Counted from the stretch's first letter, positions 44,400 to 57,009 are shown. The stretch: 64,000 nucleotides of DNA from Bryum argenteum (GCA_037043015.1 CM073325.1:18145001-18209000), one strand, 5' to 3'. Notes: generated by a model from the sequence alone, not told the origin. Made by a program: numbers and translations.

Positions 44400-44516
44400 A
44401 AGTCGGGTGCTCAGCGCAGAGCGAACTATTCTTTCGCCTTTTACTAAAGATTACCGTGCGCTGGGTACACTTACCGGCACACCCCTTTTTTTGGACTGCC
44501 CCTCATCGGGGCCCAT
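44400..44516 (+). ncRNA. U5: U5 spliceosomal snRNA, copy 4
   Basis: The best copy. Stem 1 arms CAGCGCA and TGCGCTG flank CTTTCGCCTTTTACTAAAG, the Sm site CTTTTTTTGG follows, and the 3' hairpin GCCCC/GGGGC is perfect. The 5' end is estimated by alignment to the invariant loop. Confidence 0.93.
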
Positions 44517-44852
44517 CAATCTAATCCTGATATCAGACTGGATACTTTCTCTTGTCCCTCAGTACATTCCTGTTTGTCTTAAAAGTAAGCCACCCCTCAC
44601 TAATGAACAATTCATAGATTCATTACTCGAAATTGAGTGACAATCTTACAAGCCTTCCAGAAAATCCTGTTTGCTTTTCGTACATGTCAATTGTTCTGGA
44701 GTTTGATATTACTTCCACAAATCTAGGTATTCACAGTATTGAGTAAACCCCCGAGAAAAGAGAGGGTCCTTTGGCTTCATGGTTCACAAGGCATTCGTCA
44801 CTCACAGAGACGGAGATCGTCACTGTGTCGCATAATCTAGAATATGCAAGTT

Positions 44853-47037
44853 CTACAATCCATAAGTCTCTGGTTCTTGGTAACTCGTTTGACTCCATAT
44901 GGTGGCGGCAGCTTGCGGCCGCCCCGACGGAAACTTCCGGAAATCATCCGAGAGTGAGGAAACGGAGTACGCTAAGAAGAGCAGCCCCGACAGCACCATC
45001 ATTCCAAGCAGCACCAAATACAACTGCCATTCTGCTTCATCACATACCACTTCCTACTTTAGCCTCTCCACCACAAATGCATCACCTTTAAACAAAAACG
45101 ACCGAAAGAATTTTACCTGTCCATTCCGACTTCAACCGGCTAACACGAGCACTTGTGTCTGCTCCCAGCGATAGCACTGACCTGCAAAGTCATCGGGGTT
45201 TCAATACCAATCTTGCTTGACCCCTAAATGCAAATCCTCGATGCATAGATGTCAAAACGGACTCTTCATACTTCAGGCCTAATAAACCTCAATTCATGCA
45301 TTCTTCGGTACATTTAACCGTAGGGTCTTGCCAAGACGGACTCTTCTACTTCAAGCCTAATAGATCTCAATTCATGCGTTATTTAGTACATGCAATCGTA
45401 GGATCTTAAAGTTTACTTATTATACTACTCACAGACCAAGATTGAACCATTGATTCTTCTTCACTTCTGAGAGCAAAGTGGAATAAAGACCTAGAAGCCA
45501 ATTCTGGGTATCTCTGGGTGAAGAATCTGAAAAGAGTAGGAAGCTACCTTCCGTTTCTGGAGAATTCCAACGTCGTGACAGAAGCAACGTGAGCACTTCC
45601 AATAACCTGAGTTGCTTCCATTTTTCTCACTAAAATTACAACCAAGTCGCCTCCAGCAGTTCCCCTGAACATCCATCCATCCAAAGCTCAGCTTTTATTA
45701 CAACTTCCTGAAGTAAAGAACAGTGATGAGTTCAAAAGGCGTGTTCTTACAAGCACAATGATTTGCCGTCGCGAGTAACAGCAAGCGATGTGATCGGAGC
45801 TTCAGTTAACTTTTTAGAGCCGATTTTGCTCCAATTCATCATGTTCCAAACTCCAATGTATCCTCCCCTACCTGCGAGAGAGGGACAATGACTCATGTCG
45901 AACCCTGTTTGGCCATTCAGAAAATTACAAAGCAAGAAGCTTCCAGCTTACCATTCGTTACTGAAACAAATAAGAAAGCTTGTGCGCCATCACGAGAAAA
46001 TCTGCAGTACCCGAATTTCTCATCCTGCCAAAGCCAGAACCTCGTCAGAAACCACCATGCAAGCAAAGAGCAGTACTGAAGATATTCAATGAAAAATGGT
46101 GTTGTACCTTCTCTCTTTGCAATTGAGCTATGGATTCTCCCTTCGTAATATCCCACACACGACATGCACTGTCTTCCGCTGTCGATGCTAAATACGCTGA
46201 ATCCATGCTGGGGAGCAACAAACACACGGTCACAAAACATTCCTTGATAATAACACACTCAAAAGCTACTCAAAAGCCTAACCTGATATCGATATCTTGG
46301 ATTGAACGATGAGCACGAGGTTCATCCAGTACGAGTTGCGAACTCGGCCAAGCGAAAACTCGAAGGTGACCATCCTGCAAAGTTCAACAACAATGTTAAC
46401 GACATGTTGTGATACTCCATCACCATACAAAAGTAGGACAGTACCTTGCCACCGGTGGCTAACAGAGAGCCATCTAAACTGAAACGAATGCAGCTTTGAA
46501 CTCCAATCCCTTGCAGAAGTGGAAGCTCCCGCTCGGAAGCTTTCAGCTTCCACGGACCCTTCGGATTTATCTCGTAGAATCTGCAAACAGGGCAAATCAG
46601 CAGTGATCGTGATAGTAAAGAAAACGAATACCAGTAAATGCAAATGGAGCCTTACTTGGAAGTGTTGGCAAATGAACAGAGAACTCCATCGCCGCTTGGA
46701 TGCACTGCCAGTTGCAAGGGACGACCATCTGGCGTCTCGATCGCATGAACCTGCACCAGCATTGGAATTGAAAACTCGAATTGCAAAACCCTAGTTGTCC
46801 GGACATGCATTGACTAGGGGTGGCATTGATAAGGGGAATACTTACAGTGTGGACAAAAGGAAAGTCATACTCCCGGACGGTGATCGAATCCTCGCGACCC
46901 AAGAGCACGAAGGGCGACGAGGAATTCTGCGTCACATGATCGTGATGAGGCGGCGCCCATGCTCCACAAATGGCGCCCGTCTCTTCTTCTTCATTCCTCG
47001 TTCGATAGAAGGTCGTCACCCGCCTTTGTCCGCTCAT
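44853..47037 (-). CDS. SEC12/PHF1-like WD40 protein with C-terminal membrane anchor
   Basis: A complete ten-exon gene: 47037-46846, 46750-46656, 46580-46445, 46374-46283, 46207-46108, 46024-45952, 45871-45751, 45664-45548, 45181-45117 and 45031-44853. All introns are GT-AG and phases agree, giving 389 aa. SEC12-type proteins are ER-membrane exchange factors that load SAR1 with GTP for COPII budding. The plant relative PHF1 helps phosphate transporters leave the ER. Repeats forming a seven-blade propeller are visible (RFSLDGSLLATGGKDGHLRV, STAEDSACRVWD, GGYIGVWN, VTTLEFSRNGRSVLSLGAD). Exon 10 encodes one transmembrane helix (LYLVLLGMMVLSGLLFLAYS) and a short lumenal tail. Length and anchor fit the family. 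Which of SEC12, its like proteins or PHF1 is closest cannot be told here. An in-frame ATG at 47052 is an alternative start. Confidence 0.92.
45215..45405. repeat. Tandem duplication in the SEC12-like gene intron 8
   Basis: Two copies of about 85 bp (acggactcttc-tacttcaggcctaataaacctcaattcatgc type) lie within the 366-bp intron 45182-45547, the longest intron of the gene. No splice site is affected. Confidence 0.65.
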
Positions 47038-47811
47038 CTCTCTCTCTCTCACTCTCTCTGGAATGTGAAAGTGAGAAAGTGAGAATCACACAAGACCTTC
47101 TTCATTGATGAAGCTCCATTGTTTGTATCTGTTGCCGGCCTCTGTTCTGTCTGTGAATCGCCAGGTGGGTTGTGGAGCAGATTCCGAGACTGAATAGGAT
47201 GACTTTCCAATTCAGTTTGATTAATCAAATGTGGAGGTGCAAATCGAGGAAACTGGATCGAATATCCGAATTGGATTCCTCCGTCGATTGTCGGGCCACC
47301 TCCTCGTCTTCCGAGGAGAGTCGGGCTGTGTGAAACCGCCATCTATCGGGGACCAGATTCGGGGACCAGATTCGGGAACCAATTTCGGAAACCAAGCTCG
47401 GGAACCAATTTGGGGAACGAGTGTTTCGTGGTTTCGTGTTTCACTGGAATTGAGCGTAATTTAATCGTTCTTGTGTCTTCAAGAAATACTTGAATCTGGA
47501 TCGATGTGTTACAAGTACCAGTTATTTTGATTAAGCCGGTAAAACAACTACATTTTTATGGAGGGCATTGGCCCGACAATCGACTGCGCCTGTGGGATTC
47601 CAACCAGTAAAGTTGAAGAATGCACCAACATCCAATCCCTGGATGATGTACAATACCCCTGAATTCTTAAGCACTCTCTTTATCATTCTCATCCACCCGA
47701 ACAAATTAAAGAGTACTGTTAACGCTCCTCCCTAAGACCTACTCTGAAACTGAAAATTTATAGTGTAGATTTGTCGTAGAAAAACTGGTTATAACGAACA
47801 CTTGGTTTTTC
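47038..47811. other. 5' flank of the SEC12-like gene
   Basis: Holds a GA tract just before the start codon (47038-47058, ctctctctctc on the plus strand), a probable promoter or leader. A short 13-bp tandem repeat (gggaaccaatttcg type) lies at 47350-47420. No gene is seen. Confidence 0.45.
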
Positions 47812-48221
47812 CACTACACTAAAAATTATATTTAGTGTTGGCAACACTAAACACGAACAACAACACCAATTGTCAACAAGGGTAGAATTGTAGCAACTCT
47901 AATTGTCGATTCCAACACCAATTGTGAACAATAGTAACAATTAAAGAATTGAAAAATTAAGAAGTTGACATTTAGTGTTAGATTTTGCTTTGGTGTTAGC
48001 CAACTTGCAACTTTGGTGACTAAAAGGGAGGCTGCCATTAAGATATGGTGGTCCCCCAATACACTATTGTCTACAAGTTGACTATAAAAGGGAGGTTGCC
48101 ATTAAGAAGGGGTGGCCCCCCAATACACTAATTGTCTACAAGTTGACTAATAGTGTTGGAGCATGATGGTGGGTACTACACTAATTGTCATCCAACACTA
48201 AATATAATTTTTAGTGTAGTG
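47812..48221. mobile_element. MITE-like element with 30-bp perfect inverted ends
   Basis: CACTACACTAAAAATTATAT plus TTAGTGTTGG at the left end is matched exactly in inverted form at the right end. The 410-bp body has no frame and includes two copies of about 60 bp (aaagggaggctgccattaag ... ccaatacact). Ends start with CACTA, but the 3-bp flanks (TTC and TAA) do not match, so CACTA membership is uncertain. Confidence 0.75.
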
Positions 48222-48765
48222 TAACAAGGGGCACAAGGGGCACAGAATTTTAATCATGACATGCCATGAAGTTATGCAAAGTCTTGATTTGAAATTTTTA
48301 AAAATTGCAAAGAAGTTACCATGTAGGATTGCATTATCCATTCCAATACCCAGTCTAGAAACTTTTGGCCAATCAACCGACAAAATATCCGAGGAAAGCT
48401 TTTTCACAGACTGAGAATTTCTTCTAAAAGTAAATGATTGAATATTGTTCATTTTACAATTCCAGAACTGATTTATTTAAGAATAAACAATCACAGCTCA
48501 AAATCCTTAATATTTGGACCCATCTAATGACGTAGAGGGCATTGGTCCTTCCAACTTGTAACGCAAGCAAGATCTATTTGTCAACATTTAAATATTTTAC
48601 AATCGAAACAGAAAATAAATACTGTACTCAAGTGACGAGTGGAGCACACTGGAAGAAAGTACCAAACCAGCTTGGTCCTTTTCGTAGTTCACTTTCCATC
48701 GAGGCCTTCCACTTCGGCAGGCAACAAACAAGCAAAGTACATGAAGTAGAACAAACGCTAACTAA
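48222..48765. other. 3' flank of the DONSON gene
   Basis: AT-rich, with no gene recognised. It probably includes the DONSON 3' untranslated region. Confidence 0.4.
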
Positions 48766-51700
48766 CTACAGTGTACTTGCCAATTGAAGCGGTGCCAGGA
48801 CGGCCTGGTAACAACCAACCTCGTACTTGAGCTCCTTCACAACAGCAGTTCCAACTCCTGAAGAATGACAAAACTCCGACGTGGGAACAGGGTTGGGTTC
48901 CGAGTTCGTATCACGATTTGTGATACCATTCAATTTTGAGAAAAAATGCTTGAAATTTGAAGATTTCGAGTTGTTAGTTGGCTCCTCCGCTTGAGCTGTG
49001 TTTAGCCCCTCCGTGAGAAGTTCTGTTGCAAACCTACAAGATTCAAATTGTCTTCAGTTAGACCTCGTCCCAATGAGTAGAGGCTTGCTTTACAACATTG
49101 AACGAATGAGCTACAACTTACCGAACGGAGAAGCCAAGGGGCTGGGAATCTTGCAGCACTGTACACAATCGCATGATGACCCATGGTGGAAGAAACGTTC
49201 CTTTAATCTCCATTGAATACAATGTTTTGCTGTCTGTACACTTCTTCGTACCATTATACATTTGAGACTTGTTCAAGTCATCGGTCCGTTGCAATTGCTT
49301 GCAAGTTATCTGTCGACTCAAGACTGTGTTAGAAACGATAAAGATAAAGTTTCACAAAGTGTTGCAGCACTGCGAGCTTGGACTTAAAGCACTCATGGAG
49401 TAACATTCACCTCAGGTGCACTCAGTGACGCATTGTCAAAAGCCGTCGGCGAATACAGAACAGGAACGTCCATTGCAGCCGTCGTAGTAATAAGAGATCT
49501 GAAGCCAAATCCACAGGAAAAAATAAGACCCTAGTCTCGCCATCGACACCTCCAATACACAACAATGTGTTCTCCATGTTTAATAAGCACATACGTACGT
49601 TCCAAGCAACTGTTAGATGAGGAACATCGTAAACCGAACTACATGACATGCACTTGCTAAATTTCATAATAATGCGAGCCTTCAGGGTTGTACCTGTGAT
49701 TGAGGAGAAAATCATAAAATCGATGAACGTTGGTGTAGCCTTCAACGCACAACATTGACTGTGGACCGTTGTCTGAGGCTGCCCGTTCACGAGCAACTCT
49801 TGTCTGCATTTCAGCTATACGAAGTCAGTTATGCAAAGACAAACGATAAAGCGTTCGACGGAATCCTCAACAAACCGCTCGTATAAGAATATAGCTAACG
49901 GAGTAAGCTCCTATTAAGTGAACTTCAGAACTCTCACCTGGCCAGGATTAGACTTCTCAAACTCTAGCAAATCTTGAAGATCTTCGGTAGTAGTTGTGGG
50001 CTCTCCTGAGGCACTGAAAGGCATTGAAAACTTGATGTCCTGTAACAATCACAAGGGACAACTTAAACTTATAGAACCCAGGCTGCTCCTAACTTAAAAA
50101 GCAGACCTGGGAATGAGCCGCTTGATAACTGCATACCGGAAATGCTCGGTATAAGACCCTACAATCGCGGTGACGATTTATAATAACCATGCCAAAGGAG
50201 TAAGCGGGGTAGCCGATTATAAAAACCGTCGTCCAAGTATCCTTAAAAACAATTTGTCTCACTAAATATCACGCTGGACGCTAATACAAGATCATGCAAG
50301 AGTCCATTCACGGTCCCTCAAGTAACCCTTACATGCTCAATGAGTACTTGTCGCACTCCACGTGTTGAACGAGTTAAGTAGGCAGCACAAGCTCCCTGGC
50401 TTCGTCCTCCGACTCCACCACCGACGAACATTGCAACAAATTGCTGCATACACACTACAGCCAAATCCAAGTTATTATTCGAGCCAATTGCATGTACTGC
50501 AGGACTGATATAGGTCTCAAATCACATCGAAGCACAGACAATGACCACGAAAAAAAACAGCCAGTGGAAAAGATTTAAAACATCACAGCGATTTCTAAAC
50601 AGTGCCATCGTCTCTGAATTGGAATCTGTAGCAAGGATTCGACACTTACCGTAGAATAGAGAGCACGTTTGAGAGCGGAAGGTGTAATACAACGACCGAA
50701 ACGCAGCTTCCCAAGCGCGGTATCGTTTAGATAAAAATAGCATTTCTGCCGAATCCAGAACAAAACTATAGTCAAAGATCAAGTAACTCTAGGGAAATCA
50801 AATGGGTGAAGTGCTCCTAGAGTGACTATCTAAAGCATCAAATACGGGCGTAGCAGCAGATTAAGAAGCGTAGATTCAAGATCTACAGACAACCTACAGG
50901 ATATTTGTGAAATTTACCCGCTTCTCCTCCACGAGCAGCAGCCGAAGATACTACGGAGAGCACCGCTGGAGGCAGCGATGACTGAGGAAAAACCCATGAA
51001 TGTAGTGAATTCCAAAATGATCCACCTAGCTTTTCATCACTTCCACTTTTTCCAGAACTTGAAACCGGCTGACTCTTGTCTGATTTTCTGTTCATGACAC
51101 TAGATCCTTGTGTAAAGTGTTGCAGTCCATCACATTGTGTATTTGAGCTGAGTCTATGACACCTGTCGAAAATAGGCATCAAACCAATTCACAATATAAA
51201 ACTAGGGTCAGTCTCATATTTCACAGTCTCATATTGCCACATGGTAAGCAAAGCGATGATATAATTATACATGGTACAATGTGTTACCATCTACAAGCTA
51301 GAAACTTGAACCAGGACTCGCCATGCATTTACATCCATGAGGGTACTTAAGAGACTGAGTAGTAAAGTGCAGGTTGTGAACGCACCAATGAAGTGAGTCT
51401 GGGGAAGTAAAACGAGCCATATGTTTGAGACTAAGATCAAGAGGTGCACGACTTCCTTTAATTGGGAACCAGGTCTGTGCATCTTCCGCTGGACCAGAGG
51501 TAACGGGGAATGCGCTCCGAGAAACAGTGTTGATTCTTGAGCTTGGTCCATTTTCTGAAGCCGGTTGATCCGTGGGCAGAGGACCCGCACTTACATCAAA
51601 CGGTCCCAAGGTCTTGCGAGGTGCTAACCTCTTCAATGCTTCCACCTAGGTTCAAAACCATTACACATTAGGCTTACTTCAATGCTCGATTTTCCATACT

Positions 51701-53577
51701 TAAAACGCAGACCTCGTAAAATAGTAATAAAAATTGCAGCAGAGAACAACTGTCTGTCGCGAAATCCATATATCACATCAGACGTACAAAACCTACAGGG
51801 CCAGATCGATTGAATAAGAACTGATTATGTTGAGGCCCAGCATATACTATTAAAGAGTGCCGCATGGTCTGGTCTGGTCTGAGAATAGGACAAAGGCCCT
51901 CATGTGAGCTAAAAACAAGAATAACCCCCGATTCGAGCTTCTTGAATGAAAGAAATTTCAGTTCTTTCGCGACGTTTCTGTCATTGAGCTCGGGACCTTT
52001 CTGTGATAAGAGGATGGTTGTGTTACCATATCAATACTGGCTTCATTTTTGAGGAGGGATTGCGAGTTGGAGATGTCCCTGACATCTCGAAAACTACAGT
52101 CATGCAAGCCTTTCATCTTCTCCTCGCCCTTGGAAGTAAACTCGTCCTTTCGTGCACCATCAAGCTGTGTAACAGCTTTTGTAGCGCCACTTGAAGAAGC
52201 AGCATTATTCTTAAACCTGCGTGGTCAAAAAAATAGCTTAATAACCATCGATTTCACCTGGCAACTTCTCCTAAAGAACACTTAGGAGTTGACAACCAAC
52301 ACGAATAATTCATTACAATGTGCTGCAAAGTGATAGTTCGACTAACCTGGAAAATAAAGTAATAGAATCTTGGATAGAAGTCTCATTTTGAGAAAGTGAT
52401 GGAGAATCCTGGATGAAAATGACAACCAAACTGTTACTCAACCATTTGTAAACTCAACACCAATGTATTCCTTGACTTGTAACGGGACTGGAATCCTAAG
52501 ACTATGATACCTTATCCTTCTGACTTCGCAGTGGCCGAAACCGTAGCTTCTCCCCGGACTCCGTTGCATTCGCAGCTCCAGTACCATCCGGTGATCGTGA
52601 TGGCAAAACTGCATCTCGTTGTCTTACTACGAAGCTGAAAAGACAAAAAACACAATAAATGATCAGTCAAGACACCAACAATTCAAGGCATGAAGGAATA
52701 GCAAAAAAAACGAAACAATAAAAAGTCTGGTGAGTTCGCTTCCATCAGGACGACACTATAGTTCGACAGCCAATAAAAAAACTTGACAACGCTGCAATGA
52801 AAGGACAAACCCTTGAGTATCTGTAGGTTCTTGTGGTACTCCAACTTTCGAAGCCTGATGCCGCTTTAACTGCTCCAGCTGCATTATATAAAATAGCATT
52901 ACTCATGTGTCTAACTGAACAATAATCAAGCAGGAAGAATCGTGTGCTAAGAGTTTCATAACATTGCCACTCCGACACTCTGTAAAATAGAGTGCTGAAG
53001 CTCTTGAATTGATAACGATTATCAGCTTCACAAGTACCAATGCTCCTCTACGGTGCAATCGAAAGTTTCTGGGTACATAACCCCATGCAAACCACACATA
53101 TGATTCTTAATCGTTCTAGAACGACAAATAGGTGAGCTCTACTCAGGGAAGGCTGCTGTACACTTCCAAATTTCAGTTCACTTCATCCACAGGTTTCCAG
53201 TTCCGAGGTGAAAACGTCTTTATGTCTTGTACGAATTCATACAGGGGAGTGACTGGGTTGAGTACGAAAACGAACAAAATCAGCAAATCTCCTATTAAAA
53301 AGGAGACCATGAAAGTCTAATTTGGAAACGATGCTCGGTTCGTAAAAACCTAAAAGACTTTTAAAATCGATCGTTTGACGTGTGATGCAAACCATTTCAA
53401 GATTCCAGTAAGAATCGAGCACTCTGATAATGACAACTGCATAGGGAAGGGGGTGCATTGAGTAACCTAATTAAGTCTCTCAGTGTAGGCCGTCCTAATT
53501 ACATTCTAGCCAAATCAATTGAGAAGTCGTACCCGGAGCTCAGTCGGTGTTTTTCGTTTCCCAAGAGAAGATGCCAT
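48766..53577 (-). CDS. DONSON: DONSON homolog, replication-fork protein
   Basis: Fifteen exons with consistent phase give 661 aa: 53577-53533, 52877-52810, 52634-52511, 52408-52347, 52216-52084, 52000-51926, 51645-51386, 51162-50918, 50745-50650, 50454-50333, 50039-49938, 49803-49694, 49498-49411, 49309-49122, 49033-48766. DONSON acts in CMG helicase loading and fork stability in animals; a similar nuclear role in plants is inferred. Family signatures: the plant N-terminus KRKTPTELRLEQLKR, APLDLSLKHMARFTSPDSLHW, YRAWEAAFRSLYY, LFYVCMQQFVAMFVGGG, STRGVRQVLIEH, NGPQSMLCVEGYTNVHRFYD and YSMEIKGTFLPPWV. The exon 5/6 junction (donor GTCAGG) and the donor after 51926 (GTTATT) are weak and need transcript support. 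Human DONSON has 566 residues; the extra length is in the linker. Confidence 0.92.
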
Positions 53578-53756
53578 AGCCTCCGTCGGTTCAAAGGGTT
53601 TCTTGCATACATACCGCGACGACAGCATCTCGACGACGACGATAGCGAGCAAATATCCAAATTTCTCCAATCTTGCGAAAACGACTATACTGTGATCATA
53701 GTCCTCCTATACCATTCTCAACACACAGTCTATAATTGGCAGCCTGTCTTTTTCTA

Positions 53757-53912
53757 TCAAGAAGAGTCCACAGACGGCTGCCGCTGCATGATCCACACGG
53801 AGATGTAGTAGCCGAGAATGGCCAGGAAGAAGGAGCAGAATGTGACGAACTGGATGAACACAAGCAACGAATCGTCCTCACTCTTGGAAGCCTTCTTCGC
53901 CGTCGTCGCCAT
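53757..53912 (-). CDS. Small single-pass membrane microprotein (51 aa)
   Basis: This single-exon frame is too short for most gene callers. It starts MATTAKKASKSEDD, followed by a hydrophobic stretch from about residue 16 to 41 (LVFIQFVTFCSFFLAILGYY), then IMQRQPSVDSS. It has a good ATG, a cytosolic-looking basic/acidic N-terminus and one transmembrane segment. It lies 180 bp upstream of the DONSON start on the same strand, so its 3' end abuts that gene's promoter. I do not recognise the family; it may be a small subunit of a membrane complex. Support comes from the coherent layout only. Confidence 0.5.
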   Translation of the reverse strand: MATTAKKASKSEDDSLLVFIQFVTFCSFFLAILGYYISVWIMQRQPSVDSS

Positions 53913-54714
53913 TCCCGATGCAAGGAGGAAAACTCATATCATACTTCCACGCTCACAACCCTGCAAGGCTGCAACCCTACAAAAGAGAGCGGAGCAGCAG
54001 CGGCAACAGCAGCCAGGCAAATGGGCGGGAAACTCAATGCGACTCAATCCGGGTCCGTTTCGGGCGAAATTTGGGAGCCGGAATGGAGCGCGATGATCCA
54101 GTCGGTGAAGAATCGAGATGAGCCGGGGAATGACAAATTGAAAGCGAAGAAGGGAAGGGAAAAGGGGGCGGGGGCGGAACAGAGCCCAACGTTCGGAAAG
54201 GCGGGGGAATCACTTGCTTGCATTCAAACACAACGACGGCGGAACAACAGGCTGACGTGCTACTTGGTATTGGCCCATCTGGACGAATGAATAAATAAGA
54301 ACACCAAACCGCCTCTCTTGGGGTTGGTGTGAATAAAATGTTGGTTTGACTTCTTTTTGATAATATGTCCATTGGTATTTTACAACTTGGTATAGGAGTG
54401 ATGTTTTGTTCCAATCAGTTGTCATGACCACGATGTTTAGTGAATTTATTGATGTTCTGTGGTCTTTGTCCGGGTTTTAATTTTCATAGCCTTGTTTGGT
54501 TATTGTATGCAGCATGAACCTAAGGCTTCCTTCACTTTGTCACCTATGAAAATGGCATAATGGAGTCTTGTGAGAGGAAAAATTTGTAGGAATATGGAAC
54601 TTTGATTTGATTGATTTTTGGTCAAACCCAACTACCTACATGAACAAATGTCCGCGCAAGTGCAGATGCAAAATTTATTCTTTGGAACTCAACCACATGA
54701 TATCAGTGATATAT

Positions 54715-55130
54715 TTATAAGCCGAGCACCATCATACCAATTTGGGAGCATCTCCACCTTCACGAGACACTTCAATAGTGGATAAATATTCGTAATTTTG
54801 ACCCAGACACCAAAGTACCAGACCACACCGAAGTACCAAAACGAGAAGCATGTCCACCTTGAAAAGACACTAGCGAATAAACGTGTGACCCGGGCACAAT
54901 CAAGTCCACCTTGATGGAAGACTAGTAGATGAACACATGACACAAGTACCATTGTACCGACCAAGAAGCACCTCCACCTTGAGAGGACACCAGCAAAGAA
55001 ATCTCATCATTATACCGACTTGGAGCGTTTTCACCTTGAAAGGAAAGTAGGATAGTACCTTGTATAACTCTGATCCATGCACAATCATATTGAATGAGAG
55101 CATACTGTTAGGAATATCTTTACCTTAAAA
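54715..55130. repeat. Degenerate tandem repeat, catctccaccttgagaggacacc type
   Basis: Five or six irregular units of about 65-90 bp share ccaccttgaaaagacact and accaagaagcac words. Confidence 0.6.
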
Positions 55131-55759
55131 AGATACCATAAAATGAGTTCGTAATAATTTGTGGCAAACGAGTTATTTACGCCCTATCCTAGATCTTTGT
55201 ATGACAAAGAATAATAACTCTTCAATGAAGATGAAAAATATTAACCTTTGGAGCAACCTCATACAAATATAACCTTATCCATCTCAATACTCTAAGAACA
55301 TGAAACATGGAATAAGTCCAAACATGTGACATTCAACAAAGCAAATATAGAAGAATCAATTTGATCATTTATGTACCTTGTTTTGGTAGGAAAGTTGGCA
55401 CACAATCTACATCTTCTTGTTGCCCCTACTTACACTTCTTCACCTTCTACTTCCAATGTTAAATTTTCAAGGCTATAGAAAGAATTAAGGAAGAGTAGAA
55501 AGATGTTTGGTTGAATTTATATTGCTAACATTAAAACTTGGGGAGAGTAATTTTTTCCTTTTACTACTGATGAGCCACACAAATGATAATTTTATGGTTA
55601 TGAAACGTGTTCCAACCATAGAACATAAAATATTATCATGAGCTAAAGAAGAAGGTTAATTTATTTGAACAATTTTGAAAATTACTCAAAGTGAAAGTGT
55701 AATAATATAATGATGGTTTTTCTTTTTAACCCTTAACCACGTCGAATCTTGAAAACGAC

Positions 55760-55985
55760 ATTTTTGATGGAAGGTAACAACTTTGAAGAGCCATAACTTA
55801 TTCATTTAGGTTCGTTTTGGATGAAATCACTTAAATTCCAATTTGAATTAAGTCTAATTTGTGTGGTAAAAATTAAGGCCCGTACAATAAAGTGTGAATT
55901 GATGGCATGCATTTTAGTGAAGGCAATTCTTTTTTTTGGGATTACAAACAAGAGGCATGTCTTGCCATTGCAAGTCAATTTTTTG
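55760..55985 (+). repeat. Dispersed repeat, copy 1 of a direct pair
   Basis: Shares aactttgaagagccataact, gacatgcatttnagtgaaggcaa-type and gcaagtc blocks with 59365-59585 in the same order and orientation, about 3.6 kb apart. Confidence 0.65.
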
Positions 55986-57009
55986 CATATGTATGATCTC
56001 AAGATGAAATGCAAAAAAACCTAGGAGTTGAAAATTCTTTGTTTTGGATAGTTTAGGTGGTGGATTAGCAGTGATTTTATTTTTTATTTTTAAATTATTT
56101 TTGAAGAAAAATGCATGGTTTTTGAAGAGAAGTTTCTCATTTATCTACTATTGAATTTTACTTTTTTTTGTTGGGTTGGATTCCAATTTGGATCTTATTT
56201 TTGTAGTATAAACCTTTATTTCATATATGAATTATAATACTTTTGGGCACACTTTTGAGCTTAACTCTTAAGAACACTTTACATGGGAGTCAAGTTATTC
56301 TCATGGCTAAGGGAGGGCAATTATCCCTCTCATGTGACTGATTAATTTTCTAAAGTTGAAAGAACGAAATAAGTATATGAGAAAAATTATTGCCCTCCCT
56401 TCGACCCCACGTATGACTCGACTCTTTATGTAGAGCGTTCCTTATATACCCAAACCCTTTTGAGCCAAAGTTCCAAAAACACCATTGCGGAACATGGACG
56501 AGATTGGTAAGAAAAGTTAATGCCAAGAGATCTATTGTCTTTACAATTAATGCCAATGGAAGTTTAGGCAAGTTTGCACGATCTTAATTTTTAGCGTGGT
56601 CCTTTATAACTTTTTTGCCACACGAGGACTTTGAGATGTTTTGTGAGGGTCCAATCTCTGGTCAAATTGGACATACAATGCAAAATGCTTAAACATTTGT
56701 TTGCAATATTAGAGAAAAAGGGCAGTTTGAAAAGGGAAACTATGTTGCCTTTGAGAGATGTGCTATTTGGGCACTCGATAGAAAAGGCCTCATTGGCATT
56801 GGAGCTCATTTTTTTTATATTTGAATGAAGGTGCACCTCCTCTAAGTTCTCTAGTAGAAAGGATTCTAACTCCAACATGCCCGAGCGTTTTTGGACCTCC
56901 AAACTCAAAAACTTGCAATTTTTTATCACCTTGTGCAACTGAAGTAAGGTTGAAATTTATGTGTTTTTTTAAACTTCCAATTATATGTTTTTGTACGAGA
57001 GCCTAGTTT

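Larger units (their letters stand above)
39795..44516 (+). repeat. Tandem array of alternating U1 and U5 snRNA genes
   Basis: Four U1 and four U5 genes alternate on one strand. Unit lengths between successive U1 starts are 1,252, 1,545 and 1,311 bp. Spacers are diverged and contain no further RNA or protein gene that I recognise. A conserved block (core gtgatggaatgtgcaagttgagattgagag, with variants) lies about 100 bp before the U5 promoter element in each unit (40184, 41688, 42957, 44261 regions). The array therefore arose by duplication of a U1-plus-U5 unit. Confidence 0.88.

Noticed and set aside
53458-53808. Plus-strand 116-codon frame
   Set aside because: It is antisense to DONSON exon 1 and the microprotein and shows no domain.
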